This document shows positions 10,465 to 19,932 of a stretch of DNA of 64,000 bases, piece by piece. The position numbers and the translations under genes are program-made. The notes under the pieces were generated by a model that saw only the letters and a list, made by a program, of their open reading frames with translations, had not been told where the DNA came from and ran no database searches. How positions within the stretch are numbered: position 1 is the stretch's first letter; the number at the start of each line of letters is the position of its first letter. Source of the DNA: Thiorhodovibrio frisius (GTDB lineage: Bacteria; Pseudomonadota; Gammaproteobacteria; Chromatiales; Chromatiaceae); assembly GCF_033954835.1 (NCBI RefSeq), contig NZ_CP121471.1, positions 3,466,501-3,530,500 on the forward strand, in the 5' to 3' direction.

Positions 10465-13400
10465 GTTCCGCCTCCGTCGTTTCGTGAAGCTTTTCGATGA
10501 AATCCCGGGCGCCGTCGGAACCCGCCAGTTCTACGAGCTGCGCGTAAAATCGCGAGACACGCTCTTCCACCAAGCCGATCACCTGCGGCCCGCCGCCACT
10601 GATTGCCGCGTCCTCAATGGCTCGCAGCAAGGGATGTACTCGCCGTGTGAATAATGCTACTGTCGCGTCGTCCCAGTCCGCGAGCGGTTTCTCCACGACG
10701 ACAGTGGCTAAGGCATCAAGAAAGTCCGGGGTGGCGAATCCGCCATCGCCGGCTTGGCGAAAAATACGCAGGACAGCACGCAACTCTTGCGACTGACCAT
10801 CAAGCGCATCAGGCGGAATTGTCCTCGTCCACCGACGAACCAACGTCGGCAACGCCTCCAATCCGTCCGGGTCGATGGCAATCCGCACCGACTGTTCCGC
10901 CCTTGACAAGTAACCCGCGGTGATATGAGTCAGTTCGTCGCGCCATTCGGCAACGCGATCAAGCAAGGTGCTGGAATCACTCTCGGGCGTTTCCGCAATC
11001 TGCGGAATTCGCTCAAACAGGACATCGGCGGGATTGTGGGTGTTGCGGAGCAGTTCGCGAAACGCGGCTGTCGGCGCACCAAGCTGTCGCGTCGCCCAAG
11101 CCGCCGCGGGCAGCGTTCGCTTCCATGCCTCCAAGGCGTCGAAACAGCGGCGTACCAGATCGTGGGCCCTGCTGTCAGCCTCTTGGCCGAAGACGTTGAG
11201 AAAGCCATGCAAATAGGTGAGTCGCTCGGGCGCGAGGTGGAAGACGTGAACGCTATGACGTTCCGGCTCCGCGAACAACAATTCAATGTCACTCGGCAGA
11301 ATGTCTGGCAGGTAGGCGTCATCGCGCAGAATGCTGAGCGCGGCTGGAAATGCTTTGAGTCCGGCCGCAAACAGGACAGGCGCAACCCCTGCGCGAAGTC
11401 CGAACGGCGGCGACGCGAGCGTCTGAAACAGGTCAGTGATGGATTTGGGGCTGTCGCTAGGCTGCGTGAAGAAACCAGCCAGCATCTCCCACAGAGCGCG
11501 GAGCCCGCTGTCGGCCAGTTCTTGCGGTTCCGCCCATCCCCATCCACCAGGCTCACGCTGCCGATATAGCCCGGTATTGCACAGAACCGTGCGGTACATG
11601 GAAGCGTCTGGCGTGGTGCCGGAAAACCGCAAGTCCGGCTCACCCGAGCGTTCGAGAATGCCAAGCACAAGTTTCTTTCGGGCATTGACCATTGGGCGAG
11701 TGAGTCGGCGGCGCACCAGCGCCTCGCTGTTGACGCGCGCCGTCAGATTGAAACGATGTGCCATCAGCCGGGAAAGCGCTCGGCGCAATTCACCTGGGGT
11801 CTCTGCTCGCAGCGATAGGTGCCGGCTATACCACAGCGGACCATTGGGTCGTGGCTTTACGATACGGTCCATTAGGGACGCCAGATGGACGCGGGCATCA
11901 TCAATCATCTGCCGCAACTCCGGCAGCACCAGTGGGTCGGCTTCGACGAGGTCTTCGTCGGTTTGCAGCCGTGACAAGCACGCCACCTCAAGTGCAGCGT
12001 CGAAGACCTTTAGCGGCTGCGACGGAAGGGCGAGCACGATGCCGGGGTCATCAGGCATGTGGGCGATGATGTCGGCTCCCGCATCGATCTCCGCCTGGCT
12101 GCGCGCCAACGCATAGACAACACGGCCGTCGTCACCGGGGTCCAGTGTCCAGGCGGGATGCTCCCGACCATGCTCCATGAGTTCCGCTGCTTCCACATAC
12201 ATGCCGACGAAGGCGCGACGAATATGGTTTCGGCTGTTGTATTCGACAGGCCTCCAAGCTGGCGCGGGCCACTCTTTGGCAAGGAAGTCATAAAGGTCGA
12301 ATGATGAACCTGCCCGTAGCGTCTCATCCTCAAGCCGACCGCGCAGGTCGGCATCGGTCCCGTGCCAGACAGACACGTCATCGTTGTGGCGACGGTAGAG
12401 CAGCAGTTTGCGCTCGATGAGCTGCTCGATGGCTTTGTCTATCGCCGTTCGTCGTTCTGGAACTTGCCCGGCCGCAGCGGCGGCCAGTGTGCGCACGCCG
12501 ACTCTGAAGCGACTACCTGACAACCCTAGCGTCATCAGGCAAGTTGCCTTAATGACGGTTTCCTCGTCCTCCGATTGGGCCTTGCTGATGGCGCTCTCTG
12601 CCTCGAGCCATTGGCGGTACGTTCCGCCAAGGGAGCTGTCGGCCTGCATCGCGGGCGAGAAAAAGGCATACAGGTCCGATAGCGTAATCAGCGATTGGGT
12701 CGAGGTCGTGTGGAGAAAATCAAACAGGGTGCGTTCATTCTGCGCGACCCGAGCAGCGAGGCGCGGAAGCAGGTAGATAACGGCGGGGTCGTAGGCGCGC
12801 GATTGAGCAAGCACCAAGCCAAGGTCCCGTGGCTCCGTGAAGGCGCCAAAAAGACCAAGTTCGAGCAGTTCTTCGGCGGCCTCGTTCGTTTCTACCGAGA
12901 AGGTCTCGCTGATTCCCCGTTGTGTCGCGATGACGTGACCGAGCAGCTCGTACATCTCGCGGCTGTCGTCCTGGTAGTTGATCTGGCAAAACCGTCCCTC
13001 TATCTTACGCCATTCGTTACGGGCGCTCTGATTGAGGTGCCCCGTGTAGTTAAAAAAGCTCTGATGCAGGATGAGCGTCAACGTCATGGGGATCGCCCGC
13101 TGCCGGGCAACGGTTTCCGCCAAGGTCTGAATATCGGCCAGGTCGTCGGCGCGGGCGTCGCGGATCAGACCTTCGAGATGCCGTCCGAACTCGTCCCAAA
13201 TGATGGCGATCCGATCGAGCCCTTGCCGTTGGGCGTGCCTGGCAACGGTGTTGAGCACCGCAGAGACCGTGGCGGCCCCTTTGAGCGTTTTACTCCGTTG
13301 CTGTTGCCCAATTCGCCGGAAGGCGTCGATCGCCCCCTGCGCCAACGCGGCCACAAGGTCCGGGGCGTATCCCTCAAGGGCGATGACGAGACCACGCCCA

Positions 13401-13732
13401 CCCGCTGGGCCGAGACGCTGCGCAATGAACTCCTTCGTCTTCGCGAGTGGTGGTGAGAACCGCTCCACGACCGCTTTGAGGGCTGGATGACTGTGCGGTA
13501 AGCCTTCGATTGCAATGCCGCTGAAGGTCGCGGTGAGGGATTTTCCGAAACCATACGAGGCGCTAGCGATGGACACACGCTCATTATCCAATCCGCAGAT
13601 GGTGTTGATGATTTGGGCGTTCTTGGTGGTGGGGTAGAAATGCGAGACGTTCGCTGGCTGCGACAAGTCGAGTCGCAGGTTGATCGACCGCAAGAACGCG
13701 GTGGTCTCGAATTCGAACGATTCTCGCTTCAT
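10433..13732 (-). CDS. sspC: SspC-like phosphorothioation ATPase
   Basis: A 1099-aa P-loop protein. Walker A is a variant, ASYGFGKS, around residues 58-65, and Walker B is IAIIWDEFGRH around 175-185. The rest is largely helical with no other recognisable domain. It overlaps the sspB stop by 4 bp (ATGA) and the start of sspD, so SspB-SspC-SspD are translationally coupled. Known family role: SspC is the ATPase of the SspABCD modification complex. Identity is by architecture and context. Confidence 0.8.
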   Translation of the reverse strand: MKRESFEFETTAFLRSINLRLDLSQPANVSHFYPTTKNAQIINTICGLDNERVSIASASYGFGKSLTATFSGIAIEGLPHSHPALKAVVERFSPPLAKTKEFIAQRLGPAGGRGLVIALEGYAPDLVAALAQGAIDAFRRIGQQQRSKTLKGAATVSAVLNTVARHAQRQGLDRIAIIWDEFGRHLEGLIRDARADDLADIQTLAETVARQRAIPMTLTLILHQSFFNYTGHLNQSARNEWRKIEGRFCQINYQDDSREMYELLGHVIATQRGISETFSVETNEAAEELLELGLFGAFTEPRDLGLVLAQSRAYDPAVIYLLPRLAARVAQNERTLFDFLHTTSTQSLITLSDLYAFFSPAMQADSSLGGTYRQWLEAESAISKAQSEDEETVIKATCLMTLGLSGSRFRVGVRTLAAAAAGQVPERRTAIDKAIEQLIERKLLLYRRHNDDVSVWHGTDADLRGRLEDETLRAGSSFDLYDFLAKEWPAPAWRPVEYNSRNHIRRAFVGMYVEAAELMEHGREHPAWTLDPGDDGRVVYALARSQAEIDAGADIIAHMPDDPGIVLALPSQPLKVFDAALEVACLSRLQTDEDLVEADPLVLPELRQMIDDARVHLASLMDRIVKPRPNGPLWYSRHLSLRAETPGELRRALSRLMAHRFNLTARVNSEALVRRRLTRPMVNARKKLVLGILERSGEPDLRFSGTTPDASMYRTVLCNTGLYRQREPGGWGWAEPQELADSGLRALWEMLAGFFTQPSDSPKSITDLFQTLASPPFGLRAGVAPVLFAAGLKAFPAALSILRDDAYLPDILPSDIELLFAEPERHSVHVFHLAPERLTYLHGFLNVFGQEADSRAHDLVRRCFDALEAWKRTLPAAAWATRQLGAPTAAFRELLRNTHNPADVLFERIPQIAETPESDSSTLLDRVAEWRDELTHITAGYLSRAEQSVRIAIDPDGLEALPTLVRRWTRTIPPDALDGQSQELRAVLRIFRQAGDGGFATPDFLDALATVVVEKPLADWDDATVALFTRRVHPLLRAIEDAAISGGGPQVIGLVEERVSRFYAQLVELAGSDGARDFIEKLHETTEAERGNTARSTRA

Positions 13733-14619
13733 TGGGAAGACACCCGGCGATAGAGGCGCTCAAGCCATGCAGTGGGCCTGAACGGGTACAACTCGACGAC
13801 GCGCTCCCCGCCCATGGCGCGCACGGTCAGCACAGAGGAGCCGAGCGTTGTCTCGGCATCCTGAAAGAGGGTGGCGAGGGCGTCGCCGGAGAGGCTTAGC
13901 ACGCGCCCAGGCATCCGCGGCGCACTCAAGACGTCCTTCATGGCGATCCGGTTGCGGGCTTGCTCGCCGGTCGCGGGGTCGGCGAGAGAGGCAATGTAGC
14001 CAAAGATCTCCGGGGGTATGTCTTTGATCCCGCGCTGCACTGAGAACGTGCCGGTGTCACGGTGATGCACCATGAGGCCGAGATCACGGAATGGTGACTC
14101 ATTGGCGTCCTCCGGATCTTCTGCTTCGGCGGGGATAGGCCGGGCATAAGACTGGAGCAAGCACTGCACATCGCGGGAGAGCGTATTTCGACTTGGCATG
14201 CGCGCGCCAACCATCTGCAGTTTGCGCACCAACTGCTCAAGACACAGGGTCCGGTCAAATCGGTCGACGGCAAACTCGTTGAAAAACCACCCCCACACGA
14301 CCGCATGCGCGGTCTGGGTGGCGATATTGGCGTGTAGCGCCCACCAGGTACCGGTTTCGAGCAAGTACGGGTCGTTCTTCAGGATGCAGCGGCCGATATC
14401 CGAAACAACAAGGCGCGACGTTTGTCCCTCTCGCACGACATCGACCAGTCGTGTGACTTTGAGCCAGTGCCAGATGGACTTGGCCATGTTGCGACCCACG
14501 CCGAGATGGTCGGCGACAAACGGATCCGCCTGCCGATCCGGGTGATCCCGGAGCAAGGCCAATCCGTTGTAAAGCCATCCTTCGCGGACAGGAAAGGTCT
14601 CGTGACCCCCGAACCTCAT
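13729..14619 (-). CDS. sspB: SspB-like DUF4007 phosphorothioation protein
   Basis: A 296-aa protein beginning with FGGHETFPVREGWLYNG, the signature start of the DUF4007 family, followed by a winged-helix-like DHLGVGRNMAKSIWHWLK segment. SspB in characterised SspABCD systems is a DUF4007 protein that recognises or nicks DNA for sulfur insertion. The stop overlaps the sspC start. A 124-bp gap without an evident gene separates it from sspA upstream. Confidence 0.85.
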   Translation of the reverse strand: MRFGGHETFPVREGWLYNGLALLRDHPDRQADPFVADHLGVGRNMAKSIWHWLKVTRLVDVVREGQTSRLVVSDIGRCILKNDPYLLETGTWWALHANIATQTAHAVVWGWFFNEFAVDRFDRTLCLEQLVRKLQMVGARMPSRNTLSRDVQCLLQSYARPIPAEAEDPEDANESPFRDLGLMVHHRDTGTFSVQRGIKDIPPEIFGYIASLADPATGEQARNRIAMKDVLSAPRMPGRVLSLSGDALATLFQDAETTLGSSVLTVRAMGGERVVELYPFRPTAWLERLYRRVSSQ

Positions 14620-14743
14620 TTCACGCTCCAGTTTCTATCCAATGCCTGCGGCGCTGCGAGGTAAGTACCTAGCCTGGGAAGAATTTCGCCGGTTATGGAA
14701 ACCAGTTCCAAGGAACAAACTCCTTTCTCTAGCCTAAGACTGA

Positions 14744-15913
14744 CTAGGTGGAAAGCCGCAGCAGGTCGCGGTAGACCTCAGAGAGGAGGTCGGCCACGGC
14801 TTGCACTTCTGCGTCGGTATTGAGGACCGAGAAGCTAAAGCGCACGCTCGCGAAGGCGTCCTCCTCGGAGAGCCCCATGGCCAGCAGCGCCGACGATGGG
14901 CGGGGCACGTGGCTTGTGCAGGCCGAGGTCTGGGAGCAGCAGACCCCCCTGCGGCTCATCTGCGCAACCAATGCCTGCCCCTCGATACCAGGAAAGCAGA
15001 CGTTCGACGTGTTGCAAACCCTCGGCGACTCCAGCCCGTTGACGTTTGCAGTTGGAATGCGCTGTAGAATCAACCGCTCGAAACGATCCCTGAGTGTTCG
15101 GAGATGATCGACAGAGGCGTCCAGATCTGCGGAGCGAATCTCCAGCGCCTCGCGCAGCCCGATAATCGCCGCTAAGTTCTGGGTGCCTGGGCGAAGGCCC
15201 CGCTCTTGATCGCCGCCGTACCATAACGACTGACTGAGACGCTGAGCTGTGTCGATCACCACCCCAATGCCGGGCGGCGCGTGCAATTTGTGCCCGGTGA
15301 ACGTGAGGTAATCGATTGGAAGGGTCGATAGATCAATAGGGAGCTTTCCTACAGCCTGCGCGGCATCGCAGTGAAGCGGCGTCCCTGCGTCGCGGCAGAT
15401 CGCAGCAACGCGATCGATCAGCTGTACCACGCCCGTCTCGCTGTTCGCCCACTGCAACGAAACGAGTGCGGCGGGCCTGGCGAGCAATAACTCGAGTTCG
15501 TCCGTGCTGACTACGCCGTCACTGCCGACCGGTAGATAGTCAACTGTGACTCCCTGCGTAACCAAAGCATCGGCCACTCTGGTAACGGACGAGTGTTCAA
15601 CGGGGGATGTGATCAGTCGTATCGGTTCGGGAGTTCGCGCCTGCGCTTGGCGAAGCACGCCGAGAACGACGAGGTTGTTTGCCTCGGTCCCCCCCGAAGT
15701 GAAGATCGCCGATCCGGCCGGCGCACCCAAGACGTCCTCTACGAAAGCGCGGGCCGCTCCGAGGGCCTCCTGTCGCATGTAACCACGACAATGCGCACTT
15801 GATGGATTTCCGAAATTCGTTCCGAGTGCATCGGACACCGCCGCAATGACCGCGTCGAGGCAGGGGGTCGTTGCGTTGTTGTCAAAGTAGACTTCGGACG
15901 ACATCGTTGGCAT
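14744..15913 (-). CDS. sspA: SspA-like cysteine desulfurase
   Basis: A NifS/IscS-family, PLP-dependent enzyme of about 389 aa. Seen are the N-terminal YFDNNATTPC, the substrate-binding GGTEANN, the PLP lysine region FTGHKLHAPPG, and a cysteine loop GVCCSQTSACTS near the C-terminus that should carry the active cysteine. It supplies persulfide sulfur to SspD (known for SspA/DndA). The frame remains open to 15961, but ATG 15913 (or 15904) places the start at the usual point before the YFDNNATTP strand. It is the first gene of the phosphorothioation operon. Confidence 0.85.
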   Translation of the reverse strand: MPTMSSEVYFDNNATTPCLDAVIAAVSDALGTNFGNPSSAHCRGYMRQEALGAARAFVEDVLGAPAGSAIFTSGGTEANNLVVLGVLRQAQARTPEPIRLITSPVEHSSVTRVADALVTQGVTVDYLPVGSDGVVSTDELELLLARPAALVSLQWANSETGVVQLIDRVAAICRDAGTPLHCDAAQAVGKLPIDLSTLPIDYLTFTGHKLHAPPGIGVVIDTAQRLSQSLWYGGDQERGLRPGTQNLAAIIGLREALEIRSADLDASVDHLRTLRDRFERLILQRIPTANVNGLESPRVCNTSNVCFPGIEGQALVAQMSRRGVCCSQTSACTSHVPRPSSALLAMGLSEEDAFASVRFSFSVLNTDAEVQAVADLLSEVYRDLLRLST

Positions 15914-16518
15914 CGCTACCCGTTTGAGGATCGGTGAATGTAACTCGGCAAGATAATGCAAAAAATACGGAGCCCGAGCGCGGCTCTGGCACGCGCATGC
16001 ACGACGTTATCGCGCCTTGCCTTGACCGTTGCTTTATCTTGGCATGGGCGGGAGCTGTCGGCGCATCATGTGCGTATCGCCTGAGGTTGTGCATGCCAGA
16101 TTCTGACGAAAAGCGACCGTCACAGTCTTCATCTTGCCAGCACCGCCGAGACGGGGAATCTTGACATCGAGTGCCATGTCCGTAAGTTCGTCGAGATACT
16201 CGCGATCGATCTGCTCCCCCATGCTCTGGAGCACCCGTTCCTCGGGCCTATCCGCACAAAATTCTTCGGTGAGCGCGCAGACAATCAGTCCTGGAGAGCC
16301 GGTTCGCCGCCGTGCCCGCCCAGGAGTTTATCCTCGTTATCCTCCAACGCCACGATGTCTTCCGGCCCTTTGGCCTTCTCACTATCCGTCAAAGTTGCTC
16401 TTCCTGCGTTGATACAAGACAAACACAGTTACCGTTCAAAAACGATGGAAATGTCCAGCCGACCGTTCCAACGCAGCCATACACAAAAAAGAGGATTGCG
16501 AATCACCTGCTTTCCTGG
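15914..16518. other. Intergenic stretch with a possible gene remnant
   Basis: About 600 bp without a convincing gene. On the minus strand, 16034-16323 is open and reads a plausible protein-like segment (GSPGLIVCALTEEFC, then QIDREYLDELTDMAL) whose only usable start is a GTG at 16234. Just upstream is a 35-codon frame from a TTG with AGGAAGAG before it. Together these look like a decayed small gene. I cannot identify it. Confidence 0.3.
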
Positions 16519-17214
16519 TTAGAGACACGCCCGCTTCTTCACCAGATTGGGCAGGTATCCAGTTCTTGCCGGCTGATCCGCCATACCCAGAAGCTGATAC
16601 ACCTGACCCCCGATGCCAGGCACAACATTTCCGGTTGTTGTTCGCTCTTCATCCACGGCAAAATAGACAAAGCGGAATCGCTCGGAAATGCTTGCCGGAA
16701 ATTCCGCTTTTAGCGCTTGCTCCGCGTCGATATAGATCACCGGTGCGACGATATAGATGTCATCCGCCTTGACCGACTCCAGGAGCGAGAGAATATTCGT
16801 CCTGACCACGCAGCTGGTAGATATAATGGATTTGACGAAAATAATCGCCTTCGCGGACTCAAAGCCAGGCTGAATGAAATGATGAACGATTGGGGCAATA
16901 TTGGATCCGTTAATCGAATAATGATTATTCCAAAATACAGCCGCCAATGTATCGTGGTCGGCTTCCAGGGATTCTATGACGCCGGTTGAAAGATAATCCG
17001 CGTCTTCCGCCGTGGAGACAACCAAGCATTGATGCCCTCGAGGAATCTGTCTCCGAAGGATGCCCCCAAGCTGATGACCAAGTTCCAGCATCGCGGCCTG
17101 ATACTCTGACGGTGACTGCGTGCTAGCAATCAATTTGTCCAACGCTCTTCTCGCCAGTGCATCGGCAAAATCGCTATATTTTCTGCTTGCTTGTTGCATT
17201 GTCATTGCTCGCAT
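16519..17214 (-). CDS. Uncharacterised protein, weakly phosphoribosyltransferase-like
   Basis: A 231-aa protein. A hydrophobic strand followed by a serine/threonine-rich loop (AIIFVKSIISTSCVV) and a C-terminal GIGGQVYQLLGM recall the PRPP loop and terminus of uracil phosphoribosyltransferases, but key acidic residues of the PRPP motif are not evident. It lies 20 bp after the neighbouring gene 17235-18131 in the same direction, so the two form a cassette. Base composition is clearly more AT-rich than the flanks. The start may be ATG 17214, 17205 or 17199. Function unknown; a defence role is only a guess from position. Confidence 0.5.
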   Translation of the reverse strand: MRAMTMQQASRKYSDFADALARRALDKLIASTQSPSEYQAAMLELGHQLGGILRRQIPRGHQCLVVSTAEDADYLSTGVIESLEADHDTLAAVFWNNHYSINGSNIAPIVHHFIQPGFESAKAIIFVKSIISTSCVVRTNILSLLESVKADDIYIVAPVIYIDAEQALKAEFPASISERFRFVYFAVDEERTTTGNVVPGIGGQVYQLLGMADQPARTGYLPNLVKKRACL

Positions 17215-17234
17215 CAAACATTAGCCAAAAAAAT

Positions 17235-18131
17235 TCAATCGTTAAGTTCAGTGGTAGCCAGCAACATCAATCGCATGAACAACTGATCGATCGAAACAAT
17301 CTCATCCAATTCCCGCATTTCGGGCGTGGGCGCACTCAGCGGAAAGCTCACTTCAAAGCCGTTGAATACGACAAGACAGCGTCCAGTGCCAAGACGAACA
17401 CTGATACCTTTAAGTTCCTGGCATTTTTCTTCTAGCCATTGAGGAACGCAGGCTTCTCGCTTAAGCATACCTTGAAAGAGATCCGGTTTGGATTCTTTGC
17501 GCGCACGTAGAAACAGTTCCTGAACGGTCATAGGATCCTGATCGGATCGCCAAACTCCCAACAAAATCCGAAAAGCAGAATCAATGTCAGCAGGCTCCGT
17601 TGAATCGCATATTTTTTCTAAATTGCCACGTAACTCCTCATGCTCAAGAATCAGCTGTGTACTCGACGCTTTATAAGGGAAAAATTCTGATCGAAAACCA
17701 TCCCTCGCATCGGCGGGAATTTTTTGACTGTTTGCGCTGGCAATTTCTTTACATGAAACTAACAAAACCTGTACGCTTTTCTCAAACTTAAAAAATTCTT
17801 CATCAATACGTCGCTGATATCTGAACATTCGCTCTATGTGTGGCGTCCATTGTGCGGCTTTGCCCGAAGAGTTCTTTGCCTGGTAGTTTGTCTTGGTATT
17901 TCTTGAATAATCTCTAATACAGAGATCATCGACAAAAGCAACTTCTTGGGCCGCAATTTGGTATTGCTCCAACTCTTGCTCTTGCGAGGCAAGAGAACAC
18001 GACAAGGAGACTGCAAAGAAATCCTCGTATAGTCCGCCTTTCTGGTTGCTATCGCCACCGACTCTTATCCGCCCGAGAGAGCCGGCACATTTCACGCCAA
18101 AACGATTTTCAACAAACTCAACGAGGTCCAT
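17235..18131 (-). CDS. Uncharacterised protein, possible PD-(D/E)XK-like nuclease domain
   Basis: A 298-aa protein from the ATG (an in-frame TTG at 18146 is an alternative, with AGAAGGG upstream). The first ~100 residues contain GGLYEDFFAV, then FVDDLCIRDY, then NYQAKNSSGKAAQW. The spacing of E, D and QxK resembles the nuclease domains (DUF4297-type) seen in several defence proteins. The C-terminal two thirds are not recognised. It is AT-rich relative to the neighbouring GC-rich operons and paired with the gene at 16519-17214. Confidence 0.5.
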   Translation of the reverse strand: MDLVEFVENRFGVKCAGSLGRIRVGGDSNQKGGLYEDFFAVSLSCSLASQEQELEQYQIAAQEVAFVDDLCIRDYSRNTKTNYQAKNSSGKAAQWTPHIERMFRYQRRIDEEFFKFEKSVQVLLVSCKEIASANSQKIPADARDGFRSEFFPYKASSTQLILEHEELRGNLEKICDSTEPADIDSAFRILLGVWRSDQDPMTVQELFLRARKESKPDLFQGMLKREACVPQWLEEKCQELKGISVRLGTGRCLVVFNGFEVSFPLSAPTPEMRELDEIVSIDQLFMRLMLLATTELND

Positions 18132-18274
18132 GGCACTCAAACTCAAAAACCCTTCTCGCAGTTACCGTCAACGGTAGCCCAAACTGTCCATGATACTTGA
18201 CTATAGCAGATGTAAATGATTGTTGACAGCTTGCCGAGCTTCCACGCTATGGAGCCGAGGGAGAATTTGACAAG

Positions 18275-18901
18275 CTAGCCCATGGCGGCTATCACCCGGC
18301 TAACATACTCCCGCGTCTCGCGGTACGGCGGAATCTTGTTGCCGTGTTTCGCTACCGCGCCCTCTCCGGCGTTATAGGCGGCCAGCACCAGCGGGATGTC
18401 TCCCGCAAAACGGTCAAGCAGGAACCGCAGATACGCCACGCCACCGCCGATGTTCTGCTTCGGGTCCCAGATGTCCCGCACACCGAAGCGCCGGGCCGTG
18501 GCTGGCATCAACTGCATTAAACCGCAGGCACCGGCCGGAGACTTGGCGTTTGGCCGATAGGCGGACTCGGCTTGGATAACAGCATGGACCAGGTTGGGAT
18601 CGACCCTTTGCCGTTTGGCCTCGGAGAGAATGATCGCGACATAGCGATCCCGCCGGGTCTTCATCGACCCTGAGATCGTTTTCAGCAATGCGACGGCGCT
18701 GATCCGACGAATCTGCGGAACTGGACGTTTGGCGGTTTCTTGCGGATTGCCCGGTGAAGGCTTGGCCACCTTGGTTTGTTGCTGCCAGATCCGACGCAGC
18801 TCCCATTGGTTGAGCGAGCGCTCGAATCCCAGCTCTTGCAGCGGGTGTTCCATCCCGAAAACGGGACTGATCAACAACACGGCCAAGGAAACAGCCGCCA
18901 T
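18275..18901 (-). CDS. Lytic transglycosylase (SLT domain), conjugation-associated
   Basis: A protein with a complete C-terminal SLT domain: the catalytic glutamate region VIQAESAYRPNAKSPAG, then GLMQLMPATARRFGV, and AAYNAGEGAV near the end. Such enzymes open peptidoglycan locally for a type IV secretion channel. A hydrophobic N-terminus (MAAVSLAVLLISPVFG) could be a signal peptide if the start is ATG 18901, giving 208 aa. The frame stays open to 19150 and the start is uncertain. It stands near the regulator pair of the ICE module. Confidence 0.78.
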   Translation of the reverse strand: MAAVSLAVLLISPVFGMEHPLQELGFERSLNQWELRRIWQQQTKVAKPSPGNPQETAKRPVPQIRRISAVALLKTISGSMKTRRDRYVAIILSEAKRQRVDPNLVHAVIQAESAYRPNAKSPAGACGLMQLMPATARRFGVRDIWDPKQNIGGGVAYLRFLLDRFAGDIPLVLAAYNAGEGAVAKHGNKIPPYRETREYVSRVIAAMG

Positions 18902-19242
18902 GACTTGGCGACCGAGAGGTGCCCTACTCCCGGACAATGGCGCTGGTATTCGCCAGTTGTCCGGTTGGGATTGCGGCTCAAATACTGGGTTCAAGGCTGA
19001 TGTCTGCTCGCAGTTTTGACAAGGCCCCGACCCTATCAGGGCCTTGCCAAGCAAGCAGCCGGCAATGACGCGCATTTTGAGCATCTTTCCCGACGGGTAA
19101 GGTGCGTCGATGACCGAGCAGAACTGATGGACACGCCGCTCAGCGGCCAACCGGACATCCGGCCCATGGGTGCCGAGACAAGTTGGCCGGCTGCCGACCC
19201 GGTTCTAATTGAACCAGTGCGGCAGCGCAGCCAGCCGATGCG

Positions 19243-19932
19243 TCAAGCCGCCTCCCCGCGTCCTTGATGCCCGAGTAGCAGGATTCTGCGGCCTTCGAGA
19301 CGCACCCGACCATCGGCAACTAACCGCGACAACGCCCGGCTGACCGTCACCCGGGCGCAGCCGACACGCTGGGCGAGAATTTCGCGCCCTGCCTTGACCA
19401 GCGTGCCCTCCGGATGCGACATGGCCGACGACCAAGCGGCGGCCTCGTGCAGCGCGTCGAGCAGTCGTTCCTCGGTCGGCGCCGCGTGCGCACGATGATG
19501 ACGCTCGGCAAGATAGAGCCAGCAGCGCGCATAGGAGTGGAGCATTTCATCGCGCAATGGCTGATTAAGATCGATCAACTCCTCGGCTAAGAGCGTTCGC
19601 AAGTGCTCGACCTCGATCGTCAATACCCGCGTCAGACGATTGGCCTGGTAATAGAGAGTTCGCGGCGGCTCGTCAAATAGCCAATTATTGCCGCCGAACC
19701 CATGTCCCGGATCGACCGCATGCATGCTCAAACCGTTTCGGTCCTCGCCAGCCCGCCAAGTGAGCTGCAACTGCCCCATGTGCACGAAGCCAATGCAGCG
19801 GTGGGTGATCGTGGGATCAAGCAAGTCGCCGGCCATCAACTCGGTCACCTGGCAATAGGGTTTGAGCCGGCGCTGCACTTGGCTCAGGCGCGCGGGCGTC
19901 GGATGCAAGGTGGTAATGCTTGCTTTGCTCAT
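19243..19932 (-). CDS. Crp/Fnr-family transcriptional regulator
   Basis: A 229-aa protein. Its N-terminal half has the cyclic-nucleotide-binding-like beta roll pattern (GFVHMGQLQLTWRAG, GNNWLFDEPP). The C-terminus has a winged helix with GCARVTVSRALSRLVADGRV, the Crp-type recognition helix. No cysteines typical of an FNR Fe-S cluster are seen at the N-terminus. The start overlaps the stop of the XRE gene by 4 bp, so the two regulators are coupled. Likely role: control of ICE transfer genes (inference from position). Confidence 0.75.
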   Translation of the reverse strand: MSKASITTLHPTPARLSQVQRRLKPYCQVTELMAGDLLDPTITHRCIGFVHMGQLQLTWRAGEDRNGLSMHAVDPGHGFGGNNWLFDEPPRTLYYQANRLTRVLTIEVEHLRTLLAEELIDLNQPLRDEMLHSYARCWLYLAERHHRAHAAPTEERLLDALHEAAAWSSAMSHPEGTLVKAGREILAQRVGCARVTVSRALSRLVADGRVRLEGRRILLLGHQGRGEAA

